From Pirellulales bacterium (GTDB lineage Bacteria > Planctomycetota > Planctomycetia > Pirellulales > JACPPG01), in contig DASXEJ010000116.1 in NCBI GenBank assembly GCA_036490175.1, forward strand, positions 1-39,042: DNA of 39,042 bases, in the 5' to 3' direction. Position 1 is the stretch's first letter. Every line of letters starts with the position of its first letter. The notes beneath the pieces are model-generated. The model ran no database searches and was not told where the DNA came from. It saw only the letters and a program-made list of their open reading frames with translations. A program made the position numbers and the translations under genes. Positions 32,306 to 39,042 of the stretch are shown piece by piece.

Positions 32306-33553
32306 TTGAACGAGTCCAGCATCAGGTGGGACGTGATCGTGGTGGGGGCCGGCGCGGCAGGGCTGGTGGCCGCCGAGCGAGCCGCGTCGCGCGGTCTACG
32401 CACATTGCTGCTAGAAAAGAATCGCAAGCCGGGGGTCAAGATCCTCATCTCGGGCGGCACGCGCTGCAACCTGACTCATGCCACAGACGCCCGCGGCATT
32501 GTCACGGCCTATGGCCTGCCGGGTCGGTTCTTGCACTCGGCACTGGCAGCGCTCGGGCCTTCGGATGTCGTGGCGCTGGTCGAGTCCGAAGGCGTAGCCA
32601 CCAAGGTCGAAGAGACCGGCAAGATATTTCCCGTCAGCGATCGAGCCTATGACGTGCTCGGCGCCTTCCTGTCGCGTCTGCATCGCAGCGGCTGCGAACT
32701 GGCGCTCGGCGAACCGCTATCGGAATTCACTCGCGACGCGGCTGGCTTTCGCCTGGTCACGCCCGCGCGAACGCTACTGGCCGAGCGGGTGATTCTGACC
32801 ACGGGCGGACAATCGTATCCCGGTTGCGGAACCACCGGCGATGGCTATCTCTTCGCCACACAATTGGGACATGGCCTGGTGCCGCCGCGGCCGGCGCTGA
32901 CGCCCGTGACGATTTCCACACCCTGGGTGCAAGAACTGTCAGGCGTGACGATACCGGATGTCGTCCTGCGAGTTGTCGAGCCGGGCGAGAAGCTGCGTAC
33001 GCTCGACACGCGCCGTGGCTCGCTGTTGTTTGCCCATTTTGGTCTGACAGGCCCGGTGGCGCTCGATATCAGTCGCGTGGTCAGCGGCCACGTCAAACCG
33101 CAATCGTTGCGGATGGAATGCGACTTCCTGCCAAATGTGCCGGCCGCCAAACTGGATGACAGTCTGCGCGCCGAAGCCGTGGCGGCGGGCAAAAAGCAAA
33201 TCCTGTCGCTCGTTCCCGCCGAAGTGCCGCGCCGACTGGCCGAGGCCGTACTGAGCGCAGTCGGCATTGCCGGCGACAAAAAGGCGGCGGAACTCGGCAA
33301 GGTCGAGCGGGCCGCGCTCGTCCGCGCAATCAAGCAATCCACGATCGCGATCAACGGCACCCGCGGCTACGCCAAGGCCGAAGTCACAGCCGGCGGGATC
33401 CCTCTGGCGGAAGTCGATTCTCGCACCATGCAGAGCAAACTCGTGCCGGGACTGTACCTCGCTGGCGAAGTGCTCGACCTCGACGGCCCCATCGGCGGCT
33501 ACAACTTCCAAGCCGCCTTCAGCACGGGCTGGTTGGCCGGCGAGAGCGTTTGA
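32306..33553 (+). CDS. BaiN/HI0933-family flavoprotein (NAD(P)/FAD-dependent oxidoreductase)
   Basis: The 415-residue protein starts with TTG (LNESSIRWDVIVVG) 8 nt after AGGAAG; a 64-residue in-frame extension is rejected. The FAD-binding dinucleotide motif is VVGAGAAGLVAAERAA (about residues 11-26), with LLLEKNRKPGVKILISGGTRCNLTH typical of HI0933/YhiN proteins. The C-terminal FAD contact is GLYLAGEVLDLDGPIGGYNFQAAF. Related BaiN enzymes reduce double bonds in bile-acid metabolism, but most members have no assigned substrate. An unspecified flavin-dependent reductase is the safe call. It ends just before the AT-richer restriction island. Confidence 0.94.
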   Translation: MNESSIRWDVIVVGAGAAGLVAAERAASRGLRTLLLEKNRKPGVKILISGGTRCNLTHATDARGIVTAYGLPGRFLHSALAALGPSDVVALVESEGVATKVEETGKIFPVSDRAYDVLGAFLSRLHRSGCELALGEPLSEFTRDAAGFRLVTPARTLLAERVILTTGGQSYPGCGTTGDGYLFATQLGHGLVPPRPALTPVTISTPWVQELSGVTIPDVVLRVVEPGEKLRTLDTRRGSLLFAHFGLTGPVALDISRVVSGHVKPQSLRMECDFLPNVPAAKLDDSLRAEAVAAGKKQILSLVPAEVPRRLAEAVLSAVGIAGDKKAAELGKVERAALVRAIKQSTIAINGTRGYAKAEVTAGGIPLAEVDSRTMQSKLVPGLYLAGEVLDLDGPIGGYNFQAAFSTGWLAGESV

Positions 33554-34215
33554 TCGGTCGACGGCGTCTCAATGATCGCAAGGCGCGAAATGGCCATTGG
33601 CCAAATCCTGACTTGACGGCGCGACGACCTGATTTTTTCAATTAATGGAATTATTCACCACTCCAATAATTGACGACCTTGACCATGGATGTCGTCAGTC
33701 AGGCAAAGTTGCCATTTCCACAGTCACTTAAGCAATCTCTTTCAATAGCTTGCTTAAGTCCTTGCGCGCCTCTCCACGCATTGGGGCGTGGTAGCAGGTG
33801 ACGGTGATAAAAGATCGCGATCGCGCAACTTGATGCCACGTGCCCCCCGACCGACTCTTGCAAAAGATCGGTTATCGCTCGTCGCGCGTGCATTGCCCGC
33901 CACGCCCGCTAAGCGCGAGTTGGACGAAGACGCGTAAGCAAGCAGATCGCAAGAAGAGGGTTCGTGCACGCGTGCGAATCGCGTCCCTCATTGGCGCGCA
34001 TCTTACCGGCATATCTGGCGAGATTGCGAGACTGTCGTGGAAGAATGCTTTTTTAAGCAAGTCGCCTACGTTTCTGTCCCATACTCGCGACGCGAAGATC
34101 GATCTGCTCGGATCAGAGGCAGCGGTTTTGATTTCAAGGTTTCGTTCCACTGCATTACTTGTCAGGCACCATTTCGTTTGCCATCACGACGCAGGCTTTG
34201 ATACACTGTCGGCTT
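33554..34215. other. 662-nt gene-free border of the restriction-modification island
   Basis: No gene is supported; frames on both strands here have no ribosome site or family pattern, and the frames reading into the vsr gene are shadows. The base composition becomes mixed. It contains two hairpins: AATTATT (33649-33655) with AATAATT (33665-33671), and a perfect 10-bp pair at 33726-33759. No tRNA, integrase or transposase remnant was recognised. Confidence 0.5.
33726..33759. repeat. Perfect 10-bp inverted repeat near the island border
   Basis: ACTTAAGCAA at 33726-33735 and TTGCTTAAGT at 33750-33759 are exact inverted copies around a 14-nt loop. TTAAGCAAGTC recurs at about 34053. No T-run follows on either strand. 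It could be a bidirectional hairpin, a mobile-element end remnant or an operator; nothing decides between these. Confidence 0.55.
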
Positions 34216-34629
34216 ATGGACACGTTGACGTCGACTCAGCGAAGCGAACTAATGTCGCTCGTTCGGTCCAAGGACACGAAACCCGAAATAGCAGTTCGCC
34301 GCTTGGTTCATTCGATGGGCTACCGCTATCGCCTGCATGGACGCGGCTTGCCGGGGCGTCCCGATTTAGTCCTTGCTGGCAAGCGAACCGTCATTTTCGT
34401 TCATGGTTGTTTTTGGCATCGGCATCGAGGCTGTGTGAAGGCCACGACACCGAAAACAAATGCCGAGTTTTGGCGCGCGAAATTTCAGGCAAATCGTCGA
34501 CGTGATAGAGCGATTGAACGCCGTTTGGCTAACGATGACTGGCGCGTTATTGTTGTTTGGGAATGCGAGTCGAGGAATGTGCCCAAGTTAGCGATTCGCC
34601 TCAGCCGAGAATTGGAAAGCGTTGAATGA
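34216..34629 (+). CDS. vsr: Very short patch repair endonuclease Vsr
   Basis: The 137-residue protein starts at MDTLTSTQRS. It has the Vsr core: Glu24 (TKPEIAVRR), Asp50 (GRPDLVL), His63 and His68 in HGCFWHRHRGC, and the zinc ligands Cys65, His70, Cys73 and Cys117 (WECE). Vsr nicks 5' of the mismatched T in T:G mispairs that arise by deamination of 5-methylcytosine, protecting methylated sites. The next gene is a C5-cytosine methyltransferase and overlaps by 4 bp (ATGA), so they are translationally coupled, exactly the expected pairing. Confidence 0.96.
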   Translation: MDTLTSTQRSELMSLVRSKDTKPEIAVRRLVHSMGYRYRLHGRGLPGRPDLVLAGKRTVIFVHGCFWHRHRGCVKATTPKTNAEFWRAKFQANRRRDRAIERRLANDDWRVIVVWECESRNVPKLAIRLSRELESVE

Positions 34630-35777
34630 AAACCGTTGAACTTTTTGCGGGAATTGGCGGTTTTCGGATCGCTGCCGACCGCTTGGGATTTGAAACGGTT
34701 TGGGTCAACGATGTCTGCCCAAAGGCTTGCAAGGTTTACCAGACCAATTTCGGAGCTAATTCGATTCAAGAAGGCGATATTACGACGTTACTTGAAAGCA
34801 TTTGCTCACATGACGTCCTTACTGCAGGGTTTCCATGCCAGCCATTTAGTAGCGCGGGTAAGAAGCAGGGTATAAAGGACCCCCGCGGCACTCTGTTCAG
34901 CGTAGTCGTCGAAGCGCTACGGCGTTTCCAACCGGACATTTTCGTCTTGGAGAACGTCCGGCGTCTTCTGACGATGGAAAAGGGCGTCCATTTTGCCACG
35001 ATCTTGTCATCCCTCGCTGAACTGAATTACGGGATCGAGTGGAGATTGCTGAACGCTGCGGATTTCGGATTACCGCAAAACAGGCAGAGGGTCTTCATCG
35101 TCGGGGTGAAGCTTAAGAAGCGGCTCACTCGTATTGATCGAGTCAGACTCGCATCAACACATGATCTAGGCGGGCGCAGATCCCGTGCCGGGGTAATTCA
35201 TTCACCAGACGAGTGGCCCGAGATAAGTACGCATGGCAACAAATTTCCGAATTGGGGACTCGCCATCGCGGGCCGATTTTGCGGTGCAGATTTAGAATCC
35301 TTTTCCGAGAGCCAGCCTTGCGGCACTCTTTCGTCGATATTGCAGCACAAGACTTCAAGCGAATTCGACTTTACGGAATCGACTATTGAGCGGCTTTCTG
35401 CGAGCAAACATGTAAAGCGCTTTGTCGACGGAGTTGAAATCCTCTCAAACCAAGGTGGCGGTGCCCGGATGGGTTATACCGTCTTTGGAATAAAGGGACT
35501 CGCTCCGACGCTCACATCCTCTGCAAGCCGCCACTATGAACGGTACAAGATTGGCACGTCATATCGACGATTGACGAACATCGAGTACGCACGTCTGCAA
35601 GGATTCCGAGATGATCACTGTTCGACGATTTCCGTATACGATCAATACTCCCTATACGGAAACGCCGTACCGCCGCCTATGGCCACCTGGGTCATGAAAC
35701 GAGCGACGTCGCATGGTATTTCCATCGATCGAATCGCACGTAGCAAGCATCAAACGAGGTTGTTCGCTGATGCCTAG
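34626..35777 (+). CDS. dcm: DNA (cytosine-5)-methyltransferase, type II
   Basis: The 383-residue enzyme has the ordered C5-methyltransferase motifs: I FAGIGGFR (7-14), IV GFPCQPFS with catalytic Cys71, VI ENV (109-111), VIII QNRQRVFIVG (151-160), a target-recognition region (about 180-290) and X LYGNAVPPPM (about 335-345). It methylates a cytosine in a recognition site that I cannot read from the sequence. It is flanked by vsr (4-bp overlap) and a probable restriction endonuclease gene (8-bp overlap), forming a compact type II restriction-modification operon. Base composition is visibly more AT-rich than the chromosome around it. Confidence 0.95.
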   Translation: MKTVELFAGIGGFRIAADRLGFETVWVNDVCPKACKVYQTNFGANSIQEGDITTLLESICSHDVLTAGFPCQPFSSAGKKQGIKDPRGTLFSVVVEALRRFQPDIFVLENVRRLLTMEKGVHFATILSSLAELNYGIEWRLLNAADFGLPQNRQRVFIVGVKLKKRLTRIDRVRLASTHDLGGRRSRAGVIHSPDEWPEISTHGNKFPNWGLAIAGRFCGADLESFSESQPCGTLSSILQHKTSSEFDFTESTIERLSASKHVKRFVDGVEILSNQGGGARMGYTVFGIKGLAPTLTSSASRHYERYKIGTSYRRLTNIEYARLQGFRDDHCSTISVYDQYSLYGNAVPPPMATWVMKRATSHGISIDRIARSKHQTRLFADA

Positions 35778-36786
35778 CAAGGAGGAGTTGCGAGAAATCA
35801 TCCGAACAAACCAGGATGTGATCGCGAAACGTATCAATATTGCCTTAAAGGGTAAGAGTCTCGGGCCGATGAAGGCCGTGATGACCCGAGTTGGTCGGGG
35901 TGGTGTTCTACCACATTGGTATTCCAACCTGAGGAAAAACGGAGCCCTTCCGAACCTTGACGGAAAGACTATTGGCAGCATCGTTGAAATGCTGTTGGTC
36001 GGGGTACTGGAGACGTCTGTTTTTGCGGGATTGGGCGTCTCGCCGCTTCGCATAAATCCTGCACGCGGTGTTGACCTGCCGGACATCGACCTTGGCGTCA
36101 AATCGCCGTCAGAGAACTTCTGCACCAGCGAGCCGTTTTTCTCGGCATACGAAAGGCTGCTTGGTGGAGAATGCGACGTTCTCGTCTTGTTGACGGACTA
36201 TCAGTCCAAAAAAGACGATCCGCCACTACGGCTCCAAATCATTAAATGGCGGTATTTGGCCAAGACGCAAGTCGCAGACAGTGCTCTATGCGCCCTGGCA
36301 AGAAAGCATCGGGACTGGCTAATCGCGGATAATGAGGCCGGAGCTAAACGATTGTTTCGATTCCTCGCCTATGTCAATCAAAGTGACTGGCGCGCGCGAT
36401 TCATTGTTCGCATGATTAACGTAATGCAATCGAAAGAGACCGTGGAAAACTTGATATTGGAAGCCGAACGCGATTTTGTTGCAAAGAATGCAAGAGCGTT
36501 GAAAAGGGATAAAGCGCTGATTCCCAACGAAGACCTAGACGCGATCAAAAGGATTGGGACCATTACCCCGCATCATGTCGGCGTGATCGACGCTGCAGAG
36601 AATCGGGTCGTGGATGTCTTGAAAGATGCTGCTCGCGCGCCGAGCGCAGATGAATGGAACCGTTTAAAGGCTGGGCCGCTCGATGGATTGATTGGTATGA
36701 GCTTCGCTCTGCAATGGAGGTTTAATTTCGGTCACCTCTTCGGTGTCGAGGGCTGCGATGTCGAACCGGAATTGCCATCTAGATGA
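35770..36786 (+). CDS. Probable type II restriction endonuclease, family not recognised
   Basis: The 338-residue protein starts at MPSKEELREI, 8 bp inside the end of the methyltransferase, with GAGG upstream; an in-frame ATG at 35713 lies deeper in dcm and is less likely. Position in a vsr-dcm operon makes a cognate endonuclease the best inference. A PD-(D/E)xK-like core is visible as VDLPDIDLGVK (101-111, with Asp105, Asp107 and Lys111) and Glu73/Glu81 in the preceding helix, followed by VLVLLTDYQ as a core strand. The exact catalytic assignment is uncertain because the classic E/DxK doublet is GVK here. I do not match it to a named endonuclease family. Confidence 0.78.
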   Translation: MPSKEELREIIRTNQDVIAKRINIALKGKSLGPMKAVMTRVGRGGVLPHWYSNLRKNGALPNLDGKTIGSIVEMLLVGVLETSVFAGLGVSPLRINPARGVDLPDIDLGVKSPSENFCTSEPFFSAYERLLGGECDVLVLLTDYQSKKDDPPLRLQIIKWRYLAKTQVADSALCALARKHRDWLIADNEAGAKRLFRFLAYVNQSDWRARFIVRMINVMQSKETVENLILEAERDFVAKNARALKRDKALIPNEDLDAIKRIGTITPHHVGVIDAAENRVVDVLKDAARAPSADEWNRLKAGPLDGLIGMSFALQWRFNFGHLFGVEGCDVEPELPSR

Positions 36787-36852
36787 TTTGGCGAAGCGGC
36801 TCTTTTAAAACTAGCCAAACGGTTCGGACCCTTATCAAGCACCTTTCTAGGC

Positions 36853-36883
36853 TGCGGAGGTGAACGTCTGCGGTTCCTCCGCA
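36853..36883. repeat. 8-bp inverted repeat after the restriction operon
   Basis: TGCGGAGG (36853-36860) and CCTCCGCA (36876-36883) are perfect inverted copies around a 15-nt loop, 66 nt after the endonuclease stop. No T-run follows. It may be a weak terminator or a boundary element between the island and the GC-rich chromosome. Confidence 0.4.
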
Positions 36884-36937
36884 CGACGCCCTGTTGCGAG
36901 CTAGACTCCAATATCTAGTTCCTTCGAGGGCGCAGCG

Positions 36938-37735
36938 ATGCAACTGGTGACGCCGGAAGCCGAATCTGAACCGACAGTCGATACGGACTTGGCGGCAGAG
37001 GTGTTTTTCTATGCCGTCGAGCGGCATACCTGGACCCGCGACGCGTTGTATCGCGTCTATCTAAAAGACCGTCACGTGGCGGGGGCGTGGGTTGCGGGGC
37101 CGGTGCGCGATGCGGCCTCTTGCCAGCTCCAGTACGGGGGCCACTGGACGTTCAACTGGCTGCTGCGCCGCATTCTGAAAAAAGCCCTCGCGCAGCGAAT
37201 CGAGCGCGAGCGATTCTACAACGAAATCAATCCGTTTGCGGACGGGTTCCTGGAATTGGACCGCCGCAACTTTCAATTCTCGGGCAGCGACATCCGGCGC
37301 ATCCGGGTGAAATACGAACGCGTCAACGATGTACCGGGCAGCGCCGGCACGGTCGAGATTGATACGCTGTGCGGTGCCCGCCACAAGCTGATCGTGCTGG
37401 GTGGTTGGCTGCCGGACGAGCTGGTCAATCGCTTACGGCTGCTTGATCGTGGGATCGAAGTTGAAGGGGCCGACGCGTTTCGCACGCCTGCCGAACACAA
37501 CGCGTTTTATCAGCGCCATAGTCTGACGAATCAAGCCGTAGCCTGCTTCGGCCTGGCGGCCGGGGCCGCGTTGCTGTGGTGGACCCGATGGCTTGTCAAC
37601 CCGCGTTTGCCGCTGCTGGCAACGTTCTGCGCCGGCTGGGCCTGCTGGTCGCTCTATCAGGCGCGCCAAGTGCGCAACGAAGCGACCGCAAAGTCCACGG
37701 AGGATGAGAGTCAGTCACTTCCTGACGATCGGTGA
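36938..37735 (+). CDS. Hypothetical protein with two C-terminal membrane segments
   Basis: The 265-residue protein shows a soluble N-terminal part (about 1-195), with FFYAVERHTW, RFYNEINPF and IRRIRVKYERV. Two hydrophobic segments follow at about 199-217 and 223-240, with a short charged tail. The base composition is back to GC-rich chromosomal type. No enzymatic motif is visible and I do not recognise a family. The soluble part may be cytoplasmic and attached to the membrane. It is convergent with the M42 gene (85 nt between stops). Confidence 0.8.
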   Translation: MQLVTPEAESEPTVDTDLAAEVFFYAVERHTWTRDALYRVYLKDRHVAGAWVAGPVRDAASCQLQYGGHWTFNWLLRRILKKALAQRIERERFYNEINPFADGFLELDRRNFQFSGSDIRRIRVKYERVNDVPGSAGTVEIDTLCGARHKLIVLGGWLPDELVNRLRLLDRGIEVEGADAFRTPAEHNAFYQRHSLTNQAVACFGLAAGAALLWWTRWLVNPRLPLLATFCAGWACWSLYQARQVRNEATAKSTEDESQSLPDDR

Positions 37736-37820
37736 TTGTTGCTGCGACGCGTGGCCCAACCCATCCCTGGCAGGGATGCGAATTCGCGGGAGTGTTGCAC
37801 GTGGCTGCGGTATCGAGCGC

Positions 37821-38879
37821 TTATGGCGTGAAATCGTCGGTGGATTTCACGCTGAACGCGAAGCCGGCTAGCAGGTTTGCCGAGTGGTCGATGTCTAGTA
37901 GCGAGATCATTTCGACCGGGCTGTGCATGTAGCGGTTCGGGATGCTTACCAAGCCGGTGGCAATGCCGCCGCGGCTAACCTGGATGGCGTTGGCGTCGGT
38001 GCCCGTGGCTCGGCCGCTGGCCGCCATTTGAAAAGGCACGCCCCCCTTCTCGGCCACTTGCACCAGGCGATCGACAACGCGCGGGTTCATATTCGGCCCG
38101 CGATAGATCACCGGGCCGCCGCCCAACCGCACGTCCCCCTCCTGCTTTTTGTCGATCGTTGGACAGTCGGTGGCGTGCGTAACGTCGACGGCGATGCCAA
38201 CCTGCGGGTCGACGCCGTAGCTGCTGGTCTGGGCGCCGCGGAGGCCGATCTCTTCTTGCACGGTCGAGACGCAGTACAAACCGATGTCGAGCTTGCGCAT
38301 AGTGGCGCGACGGAAGGCTTCGACCACGACCCACAATCCGGATTTGTCGTCCATGGCCGTGGCAAATGCACAATCGTTGCGCATGGGGCGCAATCCGAGT
38401 TGCATCGTCACCGGATCGCCGACGCGGACAACCTGCGAAGCTTCTTCCTTATCTTTGGCGCCGATATCGATCCACAAATCCTTGAGCTTGACGACTTGCT
38501 TGCGCTCTTCGTCGGTGAGCAGATGGATCGGTTTGCGGGCGATGATCGCGGGAATGGGACCGGTCGCGGTCCAGACCGTCATCGGCTGACCGATGAGCAC
38601 CTGCGGATCCCAGCCGCCGATAGTCTGGGCGTAGATAAAACCTTCGGCGTCGATGTACTGCACCAGCATGCCGATCTGGTCGCAGTGTCCGGCCAGCATG
38701 ACGCGCAACTTGGCGTCGGGATTCTTCACCGCGATAACGTTACCGTGCAGGTCGGTCGTGATCTTGTCGGCCGAGTCTTTCAGGTAGCTGCGTACGATCT
38801 CTTGAACCGGCTGCTCGAAGCCCGACGGGCTGGGGGTTTCGAGAATTTTCTTGAAGAATTCGAGTGGCGCAGCATCCAT
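37821..38879 (-). CDS. M42 family metallopeptidase (glutamyl aminopeptidase/endoglucanase M type)
   Basis: The 352-residue protein starts at MDAAPLEFF; the frame extends 19 residues upstream without support. Metal and catalytic residues of M42 are complete: His65 and Asp67 (GHCDQIG), Asp177/Asp178 (MDDKSG), the Glu209-Glu210 pair (QEEIGLRGA), Asp232 (DVTH) and His319 (MHSPVE). M42 enzymes are cytosolic, dodecameric, dinuclear metal aminopeptidases that trim peptides. The substrate preference cannot be read here. The next base pairs upstream (38880-39042) contain no recognisable gene. Confidence 0.95.
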   Translation of the reverse strand: MDAAPLEFFKKILETPSPSGFEQPVQEIVRSYLKDSADKITTDLHGNVIAVKNPDAKLRVMLAGHCDQIGMLVQYIDAEGFIYAQTIGGWDPQVLIGQPMTVWTATGPIPAIIARKPIHLLTDEERKQVVKLKDLWIDIGAKDKEEASQVVRVGDPVTMQLGLRPMRNDCAFATAMDDKSGLWVVVEAFRRATMRKLDIGLYCVSTVQEEIGLRGAQTSSYGVDPQVGIAVDVTHATDCPTIDKKQEGDVRLGGGPVIYRGPNMNPRVVDRLVQVAEKGGVPFQMAASGRATGTDANAIQVSRGGIATGLVSIPNRYMHSPVEMISLLDIDHSANLLAGFAFSVKSTDDFTP

Positions 38880-39042
38880 GGCGATTTGTTTTCCTGAAAT
38901 AGATTCTGTGCTGGGGGCAGCTCGCGCGGGCCGCAAAGGTTGGCCGGATTATCGCTTGTTGCGGGAATCCTGAAAAGGTGCCGTGGCGGTCGGCTGCGCT
39001 TCTTGCGAAATGCGGCTGTGGGGGAAGTGCCCTAGGACGATG

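Noticed and set aside
33872-34150. Minus-strand frame considered as a transposase or integrase remnant
   Set aside because: No DDE, tyrosine-recombinase or terminal repeat features can be seen.
33840-34505. 221-residue plus-strand frame at the island border
   Set aside because: It overlaps vsr in another frame and has no motif; the vsr frame explains the coding signal.

Overview
The window is a high-GC bacterial chromosome segment that looks planctomycete (Pirellulales-like). Supporting signs are two DUF1501 Tat-exported proteins, a secreted protein with a VEGLEDRRLL N-terminal motif and a type I dockerin pair, a BlaI/M56 peptidase couple whose peptidase carries extracellular domains, a SUMF1-type protein, Gfo/Idh/MocA and SMP-30 proteins, and a bacterial tetrahydromethanopterin C1 gene pair (fae plus a methylene-H4MPT dehydrogenase). 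No rRNA, tRNA, CRISPR array, transposase or integrase was recognised.

Layout. 1-6258: Tat-type oxidoreductase (cut by the window edge), SUMF1-like protein, ApbE flavin transferase, SMP-30/gluconolactonase-like protein and an acyl-activating AMP ligase. 6681-8540: CPBP membrane protease and two small hypothetical proteins. 8872-9767: STAS antagonist plus HATPase anti-sigma kinase, a partner-switch module. 9972-11529: fae and the methylene-H4MPT dehydrogenase. 11858-13684: zinc-ribbon membrane protein and a molybdopterin domain fused to pentapeptide repeats. 13894-18742: BlaI-type repressor and a 1441-residue M56 peptidase/thioredoxin receptor, behind a promoter whose -10 is covered by a palindrome. 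18907-25500: alpha/beta hydrolase, a membrane protein overlapping a winged-helix regulator, a crotonase-family enzyme, a SYLF protein, DUF1501 and a haem-binding DUF3365 protein. 25621-33553: Rrf2 regulator divergent from the haem protein, IPT/dockerin secreted protein, acyltransferase 3, second DUF1501 and a BaiN/HI0933-type flavoprotein. 34216-36786: a visibly AT-richer vsr-dcm-endonuclease operon. 36938-38879: hypothetical membrane protein and M42 aminopeptidase.

Most genes are housekeeping or lineage-typical. The best candidates for something new are: (1) the M56 receptor, in which the usual penicillin sensor is replaced by carboxypeptidase-regulatory-like repeats and a C-terminal WCGPC thioredoxin domain, suggesting a redox- or ligand-sensing BlaI circuit; (2) the cytosolic SUOX-type molybdopterin domain fused to a pentapeptide beta-helix; (3) the restriction-modification island whose endonuclease I cannot assign to a family; (4) the divergent Rrf2/c-haem pair sharing a 9-bp inverted repeat.
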